The position numbers were made by a program, and so were the translations under genes. Below, piece after piece: positions 50,854 to 59,531 of a DNA stretch of 64,000 bases (within the stretch, counting starts at the first letter, position 1; each line of letters begins with the position of its first letter). The stretch is from Eubacteriaceae bacterium Marseille-Q4139. GTDB lineage: Bacteria; Bacillota; Clostridia; Lachnospirales; Lachnospiraceae. The notes beneath the pieces are model-generated. The model made no database searches, had not been told where the DNA came from, and saw only the letters and a list, made by a program, of their open reading frames with translations. The stretch covers positions 2,267,865-2,331,864 of the forward strand of contig JAGTTQ010000001.1 in assembly GCA_018223415.1 (NCBI GenBank), given 5' to 3'.

Positions 50854-51492
50854 TTAATGGATGAGCTTTATCTGTGGGAAGTATTCAAAAAGCACCTGGG
50901 CGATGATTTTATCTTTGGAGATATAGGGATTTTTCCAGTATCTGGCATCCAGTGACCAGTTCCGGTTGTCGCCCATCATGAAATAACAGCCCTCGGGCAC
51001 CTCAAAATGGAAGGTTTCGCCCTGGTTCATCTCCTCGGCCAGGTACGGCTCTTCAAGCGGTGTGTCGGAGCCGTTTAAGTAGACTTTATCGTCCACAATG
51101 TCGATGACATCGCCGGGAATGCCGATGATCCGCTTCACATAGTAAATGGTTTTCCCGCGTTTCCCGACGTCGGATTCACAGTAGGGGCAGATTTCCTGTT
51201 TTTCCCCCTCAATGGTGTTGCCGCAGGCCGGGCACTCCCAGCCGAAGACGAAAATTACCACGTCGCCCCGCTCCGGATCGGTGAAGAGATAGTTAAGCCG
51301 GGAGCCGATGACGCGGCTTCCGGTCATGATCGTGTTCTCCATGGAGCCGCTGGGAACCTCGCTGTTGGCGATGATGAATGTTGTCAGTACGAAGGCAATG
51401 ACCGCGGCTGCCGCCAGGATCTGGATCCAGCTTATGATCTCCGCCTTCCAGTCTATTTTTCCTTTTGGTTTCTGTTCTTTTTCTTTTTCCAT
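50854..51492 (-). CDS. lepB: Signal peptidase I with a zinc-ribbon-like insertion
   Basis: A 212-residue membrane protease that removes signal peptides. One N-terminal membrane segment (residues 17-38). Catalytic Ser is in EVPSGSMENT near residue 55 and the general-base Lys in YYVKRIIGIPGD near 122. Between them, right after GDVVIFVF, sits WECPACGN...ICPYCESDVG: two CxxC pairs about 17 residues apart, as in a zinc ribbon. Most signal peptidases have no such insert there. Box E is GDNRNWSLDARYW near residue 180. The ribosome site is weak. Transcribed with the aspartokinase gene. Confidence 0.92.
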   Translation of the reverse strand: MEKEKEQKPKGKIDWKAEIISWIQILAAAAVIAFVLTTFIIANSEVPSGSMENTIMTGSRVIGSRLNYLFTDPERGDVVIFVFGWECPACGNTIEGEKQEICPYCESDVGKRGKTIYYVKRIIGIPGDVIDIVDDKVYLNGSDTPLEEPYLAEEMNQGETFHFEVPEGCYFMMGDNRNWSLDARYWKNPYISKDKIIAQVLFEYFPQIKLIH

Positions 51493-51619
51493 AATTTTCT
51501 TCTAACCCTCTATTTGACGAATGATACTGAAAAGCAATATAATGAGTTTATGATAATTTTGGAAGTTTCGCAAGCCCTTTTCGCAAATGGTAAGAAAAAA
51601 AATCGGGGGAAAAGACAAA

Positions 51620-52705
51620 ATGGAGAGAAATTGGAAAAAATGGACAGGACGATTGGCCCTTTTGGGAGCTGTGTTATTTTTGGCCGGCGGTGCACTTCTT
51701 TTGGCCGCCAGGCGCATTTCCGGCTTTTCCGACTGGTATTCTGCCCATGTTTACCCGGTTCTTGTGGCGTCCGTAGGCCGGATTTTCGGACTTTTTCCGT
51801 TTTCCGCGGTGGAGATGTTCCTCTATCTCTCTGTCCTCCTGGCTGTTTTCTGGGCCGTGCGCCACTGGAGGCGGCCGTTTTTCGTGATTGCATCGGTTTT
51901 CTGTTACTGCGGGGCGCTTCTTTTCCTCTATGCGGCAAACTGCGGGATCAATTATTACCGAAAGCCGTTTTCCGCTTATCTCGGCCTGGAGACGGGAAAG
52001 GCGGGCCGTGACGACCTTTACGACCTCTGTGCATGGCTGACAGACCAGGTCAACGAGGCGTCAAAGACCCGCGGGGAGACGTATGAAGAAACCGTGGAGA
52101 AGCGGGGAGCCATGACTATGGAGGCGCTTTCTGAAACGTACCCGGCCCTTTCCGGCTTTTATCCGCAGCCGAAGCCGGTGGCCGTCTCCTGGATTCTCTC
52201 TGTCCAGCAGTGTTCCGGCGTCTATTCGCCGTTTACGATTGAGGCCAACTATAACCAGGACATGACATCTTACAACATCCCTCACACGATTTGCCATGAG
52301 CTCTCCCATCTGCGCGGGTTCATGCGGGAGGACGAGGCAAATTTTATCGGGTACCTGGCCTGTCTGAACTCGCCGTTTTCGGACTATAATTACAGTGGGT
52401 ACTTATGCGGATGGATTTATGCCGGAAATGCCCTGGCGAAGGAGGACTACGAGGCGTATGTCTCCCTTTACGGCCGCCTGGAGCCGGAGGTTCGTGAGGA
52501 TCTTGCGGAAAACAGCGCTTTTTGGGCGAAATATGAGGGAAAAGTGGCCGAAGCCGCCGATAAGGTCAACAATACCTACTTAAAGGCCAACGGCCAGCCG
52601 GAGGGGACGAAGACCTACGGGCGGGCTGTGGATCTGATGCTTGCGGATTTCCTGGAAAACCGCAAGGATTCTTCTTGTAACCGGGATATGAAAATGGTAA
52701 AATAA
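51620..52705 (+). CDS. DUF3810 membrane protein, putative zinc metallopeptidase
   Basis: A 361-residue protein with three membrane segments in the first 115 residues and a soluble remainder. The HELSHLRGFMREDEANF motif near residue 222 has the HExxH zinc signature with a downstream Glu in EANFIGYLAC, which is typical of gluzincin-like metallopeptidases. It matches the DUF3810 family. The substrate is unknown. GGGGGA nine bases before 51620 selects that ATG over one at 51587. Divergent from the signal peptidase with 127 bases between. Confidence 0.85.
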   Translation: MERNWKKWTGRLALLGAVLFLAGGALLLAARRISGFSDWYSAHVYPVLVASVGRIFGLFPFSAVEMFLYLSVLLAVFWAVRHWRRPFFVIASVFCYCGALLFLYAANCGINYYRKPFSAYLGLETGKAGRDDLYDLCAWLTDQVNEASKTRGETYEETVEKRGAMTMEALSETYPALSGFYPQPKPVAVSWILSVQQCSGVYSPFTIEANYNQDMTSYNIPHTICHELSHLRGFMREDEANFIGYLACLNSPFSDYNYSGYLCGWIYAGNALAKEDYEAYVSLYGRLEPEVREDLAENSAFWAKYEGKVAEAADKVNNTYLKANGQPEGTKTYGRAVDLMLADFLENRKDSSCNRDMKMVK

Positions 52706-52750
52706 AGACAAAATAACGGCATGAAAATGCTTTGGTATGAGGGCGGTTAT

Positions 52751-55279
52751 ATGGATAAAATTTTATACGATCTTATGGACTGGGCCGGGATTGAAGAGCT
52801 TGTGTATTCGGAGGCGGACGAGCCGCAGAAGCTTTTAGGAGCGCATGTGGTGAAAGAGGGGCTTCTGATTCAGGCGTATATCCCCAATGCAAAAAAGCTG
52901 GACGTCCTGCTGGACGGAAAAAGATACCCGATGGAGCTGGCCGATGAGGGCGGCTTTTTCGCCGTTCTTTTAGACCGGCGTGAGCTTTCGCCCTACCGCT
53001 TTGCGGCGGAATATGAGGACGGAGACACGGAAGAGTTTGACGATCCCTATTCCTACCGGTTCCGTTCCCTGTTTACGGATTCGGATTTAAAGAAGTTTGT
53101 GGCCGGTATTTATTATGATTCCTATAAGAAGCTGGGCGCCCATCCGGCAAAAAATGACGGTGTGGACGGCGTACATTTTGCCGTGTGGGCTCCGGAGGCC
53201 ATGCGCGTGAGCGTCGTCGGCGATTTTAACTTCTGGGACGGAAGGCGCCACCAGATGCGCCGCATCGGCGATTCCGGCATCTTTGAAATTTTCATTCCGG
53301 GAGTGAGACCCGGCATGATTTATAAATATGAAGTAAAGACGAAAAGCGGCATTCCGATGCTAAAGGCAGACCCCTATGGGAACTTCGCGGAGCTGCGCCC
53401 CAACACGGCTTCCGTTGTCTGGGATATTGACGCGTACCAGTGGCAGGATGCCGGCTGGATGGAGAAGCGCAAGGCCGTCCGGAAAACAGAAGCGCCCATG
53501 TCGGTCTATGAGGTGCATCTCGGTTCCTGGATGCAGAAGGCCGTGGAGACAGATGAAAACGGCGAGGCTATCAACGGGAGCCAGTTCTACAACTACCGGG
53601 AGATCGCTGGGAAGCTGGCGGAATACGTGAAGGAGATGGGCTATACCCATGTGGAACTGATGCCGGTCATGGAACATCCCCTCGACGCCTCCTGGGGCTA
53701 CCAGGTGACGGGCTATTATGCGCCCACAAGCCGCTACGGGACGCCGGATGACTTTAAGGCTTTCATGGATTACATGCATGGACAAGGCATCGGCGTGATT
53801 TTAGACTGGGTTCCGGCCCATTTCCCGCGGGATTCCTACGGCCTGGCGGCCTTCGACGGGACATGCCTTTATGAGCACCTCGACCCGCGCCAGGGGAGCC
53901 ATCCCCACTGGGGGACGTTAATCTACAACTATGGTCGCCCGCAGGTTTCCAACTTCCTGATCTCCAACGCCCTCTTCTGGGCAAAAGAGTACCACGCCGA
54001 CGGAATCCGCATGGATGCGGTGGCTTCCATGCTGTATCTGGATTACGGGAAAAATGCCGGCGAGTGGGTGCCGAACATCTACGGCGGCCATGAGAACCTG
54101 GAGGCCGTGGAGTTCTTAAAGCATCTGAATTCGATCTTTAAAAAGGAGACCGGCGGCGCGCTCCTGATTGCTGAGGAATCGACGGCATGGCCGATGATTA
54201 CCGGCGATGTGAAAGACGGCGGGCTTGGCTTCGACTATAAATGGAACATGGGCTGGATGAACGATTTCCTGGGATACATGCAGTGCGACCCGTATTTCAG
54301 GAACCAGCATTACAATGAGCTGACCTTCAGCATGCTGTATGCGTACAGCGAGAAGTTCATGCTGGTATTCTCCCATGACGAGGTGGTTCACGGAAAGGGC
54401 TCCATGGCAGGGAAGATGCCGGGAGACACTTTTGAAAAGAAGTTTGCGAACCTGCGGGCGGCATACGGCTTTATGACGGGCCATCCGGGAAAGAAGCTTC
54501 TCTTCATGGGCCAGGATTTCGGCCAGATCGACGAATGGAACGAGAACCGCTCTCTCGAGTGGGAGCTTCTGGAATATCCGCTCCACAGCCAGATGAAGGA
54601 ATATGTAAAGGCCTTAAACCAGCTTTATGCGAGCCATCCGGCCCTTTATGAGCTGGACGATGAGCCGGAGGGCTTCCAGTGGATCAACTGCACCTACCAG
54701 GCAGACAACATCGCCATTTTTATCAGGCGGTCGAAGAAGCCGGAGGAGACGCTGCTCTTTGTCTGCAACTTTGCACCGGTGCCCCATGAAAAATTCCGCA
54801 TCGGCGTGCCCTTTGCAGGAAAATACAAGGAGATCTTAAACAGTGACGCCGTACCGTTCGGCGGAAGCGGCATGGGAAATCCGCGGGCGAAGTCGTCAAA
54901 GAAGGAGGAATGGGACGAGAGGGAGAATTCCATCCAGATCAACATTCCGCCGATGGCCGTCTGTGTGTTCCAGTGTACGCCGGAGCCGGCCGGAAAGAAG
55001 GGCGTTTCCAAGGGAAAGAAAGCAGTGACGTCTAAGAAGCCGGAGGCAAAAAAGGCTGCGGGCAGGACACAGGAGAAGGCGGCAGGCAAAAAAGAAGAAA
55101 CAAAGAAGCCGGAGCCGGAAACGGCTGCGGGAACCGGCGCCAGGAAGGCCGGGACATCAGAAGCCTTAAAAGAAAAAGAACCGGAAATATCGGAGACGGT
55201 AAAAAAAGGCCGGAAAGGGAGAGCCTCGGAGGCTCTGGACATGATTTCCGAGCGGGTCGGCCGTCTGATTAAGAAATAA
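52751..55279 (+). CDS. glgB: 1,4-alpha-glucan branching enzyme with Lys-rich tail
   Basis: An 842-residue GlgB, which makes alpha-1,6 branches in glycogen. CBM48 module near residues 120-215 (HFAVWAPEAMRVSVVGDFN), then GH13 catalytic domain: nucleophile Asp in GIRMDAVASML near 420, acid/base Glu in LLIAEESTAW near 475, and FSHDEVVHGK near 545. The alpha-amylase C domain ends near residue 745. A 90-residue Lys/Ala/Glu/Pro-rich tail follows, absent from typical enzymes of about 640-750 residues. A start at 52721 is also possible; GAGGGCGG before 52751 favours the latter. No other glycogen genes are seen. Confidence 0.9.
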   Translation: MDKILYDLMDWAGIEELVYSEADEPQKLLGAHVVKEGLLIQAYIPNAKKLDVLLDGKRYPMELADEGGFFAVLLDRRELSPYRFAAEYEDGDTEEFDDPYSYRFRSLFTDSDLKKFVAGIYYDSYKKLGAHPAKNDGVDGVHFAVWAPEAMRVSVVGDFNFWDGRRHQMRRIGDSGIFEIFIPGVRPGMIYKYEVKTKSGIPMLKADPYGNFAELRPNTASVVWDIDAYQWQDAGWMEKRKAVRKTEAPMSVYEVHLGSWMQKAVETDENGEAINGSQFYNYREIAGKLAEYVKEMGYTHVELMPVMEHPLDASWGYQVTGYYAPTSRYGTPDDFKAFMDYMHGQGIGVILDWVPAHFPRDSYGLAAFDGTCLYEHLDPRQGSHPHWGTLIYNYGRPQVSNFLISNALFWAKEYHADGIRMDAVASMLYLDYGKNAGEWVPNIYGGHENLEAVEFLKHLNSIFKKETGGALLIAEESTAWPMITGDVKDGGLGFDYKWNMGWMNDFLGYMQCDPYFRNQHYNELTFSMLYAYSEKFMLVFSHDEVVHGKGSMAGKMPGDTFEKKFANLRAAYGFMTGHPGKKLLFMGQDFGQIDEWNENRSLEWELLEYPLHSQMKEYVKALNQLYASHPALYELDDEPEGFQWINCTYQADNIAIFIRRSKKPEETLLFVCNFAPVPHEKFRIGVPFAGKYKEILNSDAVPFGGSGMGNPRAKSSKKEEWDERENSIQINIPPMAVCVFQCTPEPAGKKGVSKGKKAVTSKKPEAKKAAGRTQEKAAGKKEETKKPEPETAAGTGARKAGTSEALKEKEPEISETVKKGRKGRASEALDMISERVGRLIKK

Positions 55280-55289
55280 AAGACCATTT

Positions 55290-55313
55290 GGCGCCCCCTG
55301 GTTCGGGGGCGCC
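55290..55313. repeat. GC hairpin between glgB and mscS
   Basis: GGCGCCCC (55290-55297) and GGGGCGCC (55306-55313) form a perfect 8-bp stem. No T run follows, so it may be a weak terminator or a transcript-processing or stability hairpin. Confidence 0.6.
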
Positions 55314-55333
55314 TTCGGAAAGGAGGACTGCCG

Positions 55334-56188
55334 GTGAAGGAGGAAGTTCCGGTGCTGGATGCAGAGAAGGTGAATGTCCTGATGGAAACGGTGAAAGGCT
55401 GGGGGCCGCAGGCTCTTGACTTTGCAGTCCGGCTGGCGCTTGCGGCGCTGATTCTGATTGTCGGCTTTAAGGTGATCGGCATCATCCGGAAAATGGTGAG
55501 GCGTTCGCTGGAGCGGGCAGAGGTGGAGATCACGCTGCTCCGGTTCCTGGATGCACTGCTCAATGCTGTGCTGCTGTTTCTTCTTATTTTTATGGCAGCC
55601 CAGCAGCTTGGCATGAACACAGCCTCCATCGTGGCAGTCACAGGTTCGGCCGGCCTGGCCCTCGGCCTGGCGCTCCAGGGCAGCCTGGCGAATTTCGCAG
55701 GCGGCGTCCTGATTCTCTTTATGAAGCCCTTCCGTGTCGATGACTATATCGTGACGGAGGAGGGCGAGGGAACGGTCTACTCCATCGGCCTGGTGTACAC
55801 GACGCTGCTGTCCATCGACAATAAGAAAGTTGTGATTCCCAACGGGACGCTGTCCAATATGACCATCACCAACGTGACGACTATGGAGAAGCGGCGGCTG
55901 GATCTGACGGTGACAATCGGATACCAGGCGGATCTTAAGCGTGCAAAGGAGCTATTGGAGACGCTTTATGCGGACAGCCCGGAGATTATAAAGGAAGACG
56001 GGATCACTGTTTATGTGGACAGCCTGACGGGAAACGGTGTCGTGATTGGCGTCCGTGGCTGGGTGAAGACCGAAGATTACTGGCCTTTGAGATGGAGGCT
56101 TTTGGAAGAAATCAAGCTTACGTTTGAGCGGGAGGGGATCGAAATCCCGTACAATTACATGAATGTCCGGATGATAGGGGAGAAGTAG
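55334..56188 (+). CDS. MscS family small-conductance mechanosensitive channel
   Basis: A 284-residue channel with membrane segments at about residues 30-52, 72-92 and the pore helix from 98. The pore-lining TM3 has the Gly/Ala pattern VTGSAGLALGLALQGSLANFAGGVLI, shown in parts (GSAGLALGLALQ, SLANFAGG). The beta domain (VDDYIVTEEGEGTVYSIGLVYTTL) and cytoplasmic cage domain follow. It opens under membrane tension and releases solutes. The start is a GTG with AAAGGAGGA eight bases upstream. Confidence 0.93.
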   Translation: MKEEVPVLDAEKVNVLMETVKGWGPQALDFAVRLALAALILIVGFKVIGIIRKMVRRSLERAEVEITLLRFLDALLNAVLLFLLIFMAAQQLGMNTASIVAVTGSAGLALGLALQGSLANFAGGVLILFMKPFRVDDYIVTEEGEGTVYSIGLVYTTLLSIDNKKVVIPNGTLSNMTITNVTTMEKRRLDLTVTIGYQADLKRAKELLETLYADSPEIIKEDGITVYVDSLTGNGVVIGVRGWVKTEDYWPLRWRLLEEIKLTFEREGIEIPYNYMNVRMIGEK

Positions 56189-56222
56189 CAGCCTGTCCGG
56201 CGTTTTCTGGGAGGGAAACCAT

Positions 56223-56756
56223 ATGATACAGAAAGCGGCAGAGTTTGCAGAAAAAGCACATGAAGGGAAATTCCGGAAGGGCACGTCGGTGCCGTACATT
56301 GTCCACCCGCTTGAGACAGCGGCCATTGTCTCCGGGATGACCGGGGACGAGGAAGTCATCTGTGCGGCGCTGCTCCACGATGTGATCGAGGATGCTGGCG
56401 TGACGTATGAGGAGCTTGAGAAGCAGTTCGGCGCCCGCGTGGCCGGCCTTGTGCAGGCGGAGAGTGAGGACAAGACAAAAAGCTGGCAGGAGCGGAAACA
56501 GACGACCGTTCTCCACATGGAGACGGCCCCCGTGGAGGTGAAGATGATCTGCCTCGGCGATAAGTTAAGCAACCTGAGAAGTACGGCGGCGGACCTGCTT
56601 TTAAAGGGGGAGTCTGTCTGGGAGAAATTCCGGGAAAAGGACAAGAGGAAGCATGAATGGTACTACCGGAGTATTTACGCGCGGCTTTCCGGGCTGGAAA
56701 AAGAGACGGCATACGCGGAGTACGGGATGCTGCTTCAAAAGATTTTCGGGCAGTAA
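56223..56756 (+). CDS. HD-domain phosphohydrolase (SpoT/MESH1-like)
   Basis: A 177-residue HD-type protein. IVHPLETAAIVSG near residue 26 (His), LLHDVIEDAGVTYEEL near residue 50 (His-Asp, then Glu-Asp), and CLGDKLSNLRST near residue 113 (Asp) together form the metal site of the RelA/SpoT hydrolase-type HD domain. There is no synthetase domain, so it resembles stand-alone (p)ppGpp hydrolases, but the true substrate is not shown. AGGGA site before the ATG. Follows mscS by 34 bases. Confidence 0.85.
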   Translation: MIQKAAEFAEKAHEGKFRKGTSVPYIVHPLETAAIVSGMTGDEEVICAALLHDVIEDAGVTYEELEKQFGARVAGLVQAESEDKTKSWQERKQTTVLHMETAPVEVKMICLGDKLSNLRSTAADLLLKGESVWEKFREKDKRKHEWYYRSIYARLSGLEKETAYAEYGMLLQKIFGQ

Positions 56757-56875
56757 GTGAAAATTCAGGAAAACGTATTGGAATCGTAATAAAATTGTGG
56801 CAAAAATGTGGTAAAATGACCTTATCCAAAAAACAGGCCGCATACGGGCCTGAAATAAATGGAAAGGAGGCAGTG

Positions 56876-58039
56876 ATGAGATTTTTTAAACGAAAGAACG
56901 CCGTTTTAACGGCAGCGGCAGCCGCCGTCATGACTCTTGGCTTATCCATGAGCGCGCTGGCGGCTGAGAGCATGGGCGCTGTGTACAGCATTTTCCAGAA
57001 CGGGATCGGCTGGAGCAGCAACAGCGGCGATAATACTTACGCCCAGGCATCGCCGGGCAGCTACGTGACGGCCATGAAGGCGACGCTCTCCAACCAGCCG
57101 GCGGGAATGACGGGGACGATCATCTATCAGGTCAATTTGAGCGGCTCCGGCTGGCTCACCTGGGAGGAGAATTTCTCCCAGAACGGGACGACAACGACGA
57201 CGATGCCCCTGGAGGCAGTTCGAATCCAGCTTACGGGCCAGCTTGCGGAGAATTACGATGTCTATTATTCCGTCTATGAAAACGGTGCATGGACAGATCT
57301 TGTCATGAACGGACAGACGGCAGGAACGGAGGGGCGTGGCCTGCGGGTCGACGGGCTGCGGATTGCAATTACGGCAAAGGGCGCCGGCGCACCGGCAGAG
57401 CCAAAGCCGGTGGGACGTGTGATTGACCCGAATAAGCCGATGGTGGCCCTGACCTTTGATGACGGCCCGTCGAAGTACACGCCGCGGATTCTGGATTCTC
57501 TGGAAGCCAACGGCGGCGCGGCAACCTTTTTCATGGTGGGGAACCGTATCGGGAGCTATACCGATACGGTGAAACGGATGGCAGCCATCGGCAGTGAGCC
57601 GGCAAGCCATACATGGAACCACGGATACATAACGAAGATGTCGGAGAGCGAGCTGCTCACAAACCTGGGCCAGGTGGATGCGGCAGTCCAGTCGGCAGCC
57701 GGTGTGACGCCGAAGCTCTTAAGGCCGCCGGGAGGCTTTTTAAACGACGCTTCAAAGGCCGCTCTTGCAAAGAAAGGCGTGCCTGCAATCATGTGGAGCA
57801 TTGATACGCTGGACTGGAAGACGAAAAATGCCCAGACGACCGTGGATACGGTGCTTAACAATGTCAAGGACGGTGACATCATCCTGATGCACGATCTGTA
57901 CGCGCCGTCTGCCGAGGCAGCGGAGATCCTGATCCCTGAGCTTACCAAGCGCGGCTATCAGCTTGTGACGGTCAGCGAGATGGCGAGCCTGCGCGGCGGA
58001 ATGAAGGCAGGTGCATCCTACAATAAGTTCCGGCCATAA
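56876..58039 (+). CDS. Secreted polysaccharide deacetylase with ChW-type repeats
   Basis: A 387-residue exported enzyme. Signal peptide residues 1-27 (cleavage after SALA). Residues 35-165 hold clostridial hydrophobic repeats with conserved Gly-Trp (QNGIGWSS, GSGWLTWEE, GAWTDLV...GTEGRGLRVDGLRI), which bind the cell surface. The NodB catalytic domain starts at VALTFDDGPS near residue 195 (base Asp and metal Asp), with SHTWNHGY near 242 giving the two His ligands, RPPGG near 282, and ILMHD near 335. It removes acetyl groups from peptidoglycan or a related sugar chain. RBS AAAGGAGG. Confidence 0.92.
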   Translation: MRFFKRKNAVLTAAAAAVMTLGLSMSALAAESMGAVYSIFQNGIGWSSNSGDNTYAQASPGSYVTAMKATLSNQPAGMTGTIIYQVNLSGSGWLTWEENFSQNGTTTTTMPLEAVRIQLTGQLAENYDVYYSVYENGAWTDLVMNGQTAGTEGRGLRVDGLRIAITAKGAGAPAEPKPVGRVIDPNKPMVALTFDDGPSKYTPRILDSLEANGGAATFFMVGNRIGSYTDTVKRMAAIGSEPASHTWNHGYITKMSESELLTNLGQVDAAVQSAAGVTPKLLRPPGGFLNDASKAALAKKGVPAIMWSIDTLDWKTKNAQTTVDTVLNNVKDGDIILMHDLYAPSAEAAEILIPELTKRGYQLVTVSEMASLRGGMKAGASYNKFRP

Positions 58040-58063
58040 AATCATATAACATACGCGGACAGC

Positions 58064-58115
58064 AAAAGGCTGCCGCTGCCAGGGAAACAAAATTCCCCGG
58101 CAGCGGCAGCCTTTT
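58064..58115. terminator. Bidirectional terminator between the two deacetylase genes
   Basis: AAAAGGCTGCCGCTGCC (58064-58080) pairs with GGCAGCGGCAGCCTTTT (58099-58115), plus an inner GGGAA/TTCCC. The A and T ends serve both strands. Confidence 0.92.
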
Positions 58116-58134
58116 CTGCTGGCAGAGTTCCCTT

Positions 58135-58923
58135 TCACGAATCCGGGAAAAGCCCGGATACCGTCGTCGCAGAGAGGCCGAGTCCCTGGAGCCCGGAAAG
58201 GATCGGCTCCAAGGCGGCGGCCGTGTATTTGGCTCCGCCGCGGAACTGGAGAATGCTGCCGCTTTCTGGTTCACACTCGTTAAGAATCTGTGCGGCAATG
58301 GCTTCAGAGCCGTAGTCCTTCCAGTCCAGGCTGTCACAGCTTGCCCCGATGACGGCATATCCCAGGTCAGAGGCTGCATCGGTGATGGGATTTTCCGGGT
58401 CTCCGTATGGCGGCCGGAACAGGGACGGCGTCTGGCCGGTAAGTGTCCGGACCGTTTCCGCGAGGGAGACGAGGCGGGCGCGCAGCTCGGATTTTGACAG
58501 GCCGCGGTGATTTTCCGAGGCGGCAGACGTCAGGCCGATTTCATGGCCGCTTTCTGAAAGCGCCTTCGTCTCCTCCGGATGGGAGAGCACCCAGTCTTCC
58601 GACAGGAAAAAGGTGGCGTTCACTCCGGCAGATTCGAGGGCAGCAAGGACAGGCCTTGGATCGTCCTTAGCCGACGTCACGTCAAAGGTCAGGGCGCAGA
58701 GCGGGCCGCAGCCGGAGACCTGCGTGATGGGCGCCAGGGCAGAAGAAGCCGCCTGCGGGGAGATCACCGAGATTGGTGAGAGCACACGCCCCGAGGCGGC
58801 TGTTTCGATCCGTCCGGTTGCCTTTCCATAAAGGGAGGAGGCGGATCCGGCGGCAAGAAAGAGAAGGAGCAGCCAGAAAACGGCATTTTCGGGAAGCTGG
58901 AAAAAGAAATCACGGTTTTTCAT
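58135..58923 (-). CDS. NodB-fold polysaccharide deacetylase homologue, probably inactive
   Basis: A 262-residue protein with an N-terminal membrane anchor or signal (residues 14-33). The NodB fold is seen in CALTFDVTSAKDDPRPV near residue 78, NATFFLS, HEIGLTSAASENHRG near 128, and LFRPPYGDPENP near 166. The usual second Asp (TFDDG) is Val, and of the two His ligands (HxxxH) only the last remains near its place. Deacetylase activity is therefore doubtful; such proteins occur as spore or cell-wall binding homologues. Ribosome site is weak. Convergent with the intact deacetylase gene. Confidence 0.82.
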   Translation of the reverse strand: MKNRDFFFQLPENAVFWLLLLFLAAGSASSLYGKATGRIETAASGRVLSPISVISPQAASSALAPITQVSGCGPLCALTFDVTSAKDDPRPVLAALESAGVNATFFLSEDWVLSHPEETKALSESGHEIGLTSAASENHRGLSKSELRARLVSLAETVRTLTGQTPSLFRPPYGDPENPITDAASDLGYAVIGASCDSLDWKDYGSEAIAAQILNECEPESGSILQFRGGAKYTAAALEPILSGLQGLGLSATTVSGLFPDS

Positions 58924-58990
58924 CTGGGCCTCGAAGAATCGAATTCCTTCTATTTTATGCGTTTTCCAGCTCGCCTATGCGTTTCCGGCA

Positions 58991-59485
58991 TCAGCCCCCG
59001 CGCTTCTTTGTAAGCTCGATAGCTTCCTTGCCGGTCATATGTTCCACGTCAAGCTCCAGCATGCAGAGCGGAGCCCATTCCTTGTCGATGGCGCTGGCCC
59101 GGTTTTCTGCGCTGTCGTCCGGCGCATACCTGGCCGCCAGCTTTTCAATGGCCGCCCGCTTTTCGGTGTCATCCTCCAGGCGGCGGATCTGTCCAAAGGC
59201 AATGACGCTTCGGAAATAAGTAGTGTACTCTTCCGGGACAATCTCGTCCTTTTCCACGACGCAGAATGAAACCTTATGGTTTCTGTCTATGGCGTCAAGC
59301 TTGTGGCCGGATTTGGCACAGTGGAAGAAAAATTTCCCGTCTTCATAGACATAGCTTAAGGGAACGGCATAGGGATAGCCGTCGTCCCCGGATACGGCCA
59401 GGACGCCGCAGGTGCAGGAGGCCAGGACAGCCTCGCACGCCTCCTTTGAGAGGGCCTGGCGCTTTCTTCGCATTTCTCTGAACAT
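58991..59485 (-). CDS. Pyridoxamine 5'-phosphate oxidase-like FMN-binding protein (NimA-like)
   Basis: A 164-residue split-barrel flavin protein. Features are LASCTCGVLAVSGDDGYPYAVPLSY near residue 25 (parts: CGVLAVSGDDGYPY), FFHCAKSGHKLDAI near 55, and VSFCVVEKDE near 73. The group includes 5-nitroimidazole reductase-like NimA proteins, and several Clostridia carry close relatives with no proven substrate. AAGGAG nine bases before 59485 selects that ATG over a TTG at 59494. It follows abgT by 46 bases on the same strand. Confidence 0.87.
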   Translation of the reverse strand: MFREMRRKRQALSKEACEAVLASCTCGVLAVSGDDGYPYAVPLSYVYEDGKFFFHCAKSGHKLDAIDRNHKVSFCVVEKDEIVPEEYTTYFRSVIAFGQIRRLEDDTEKRAAIEKLAARYAPDDSAENRASAIDKEWAPLCMLELDVEHMTGKEAIELTKKRGG

Positions 59486-59531
59486 GACAGGCAACTCCTT
59501 TTTTTAGTTTTAACAGGCACTCTGCGTCCGT

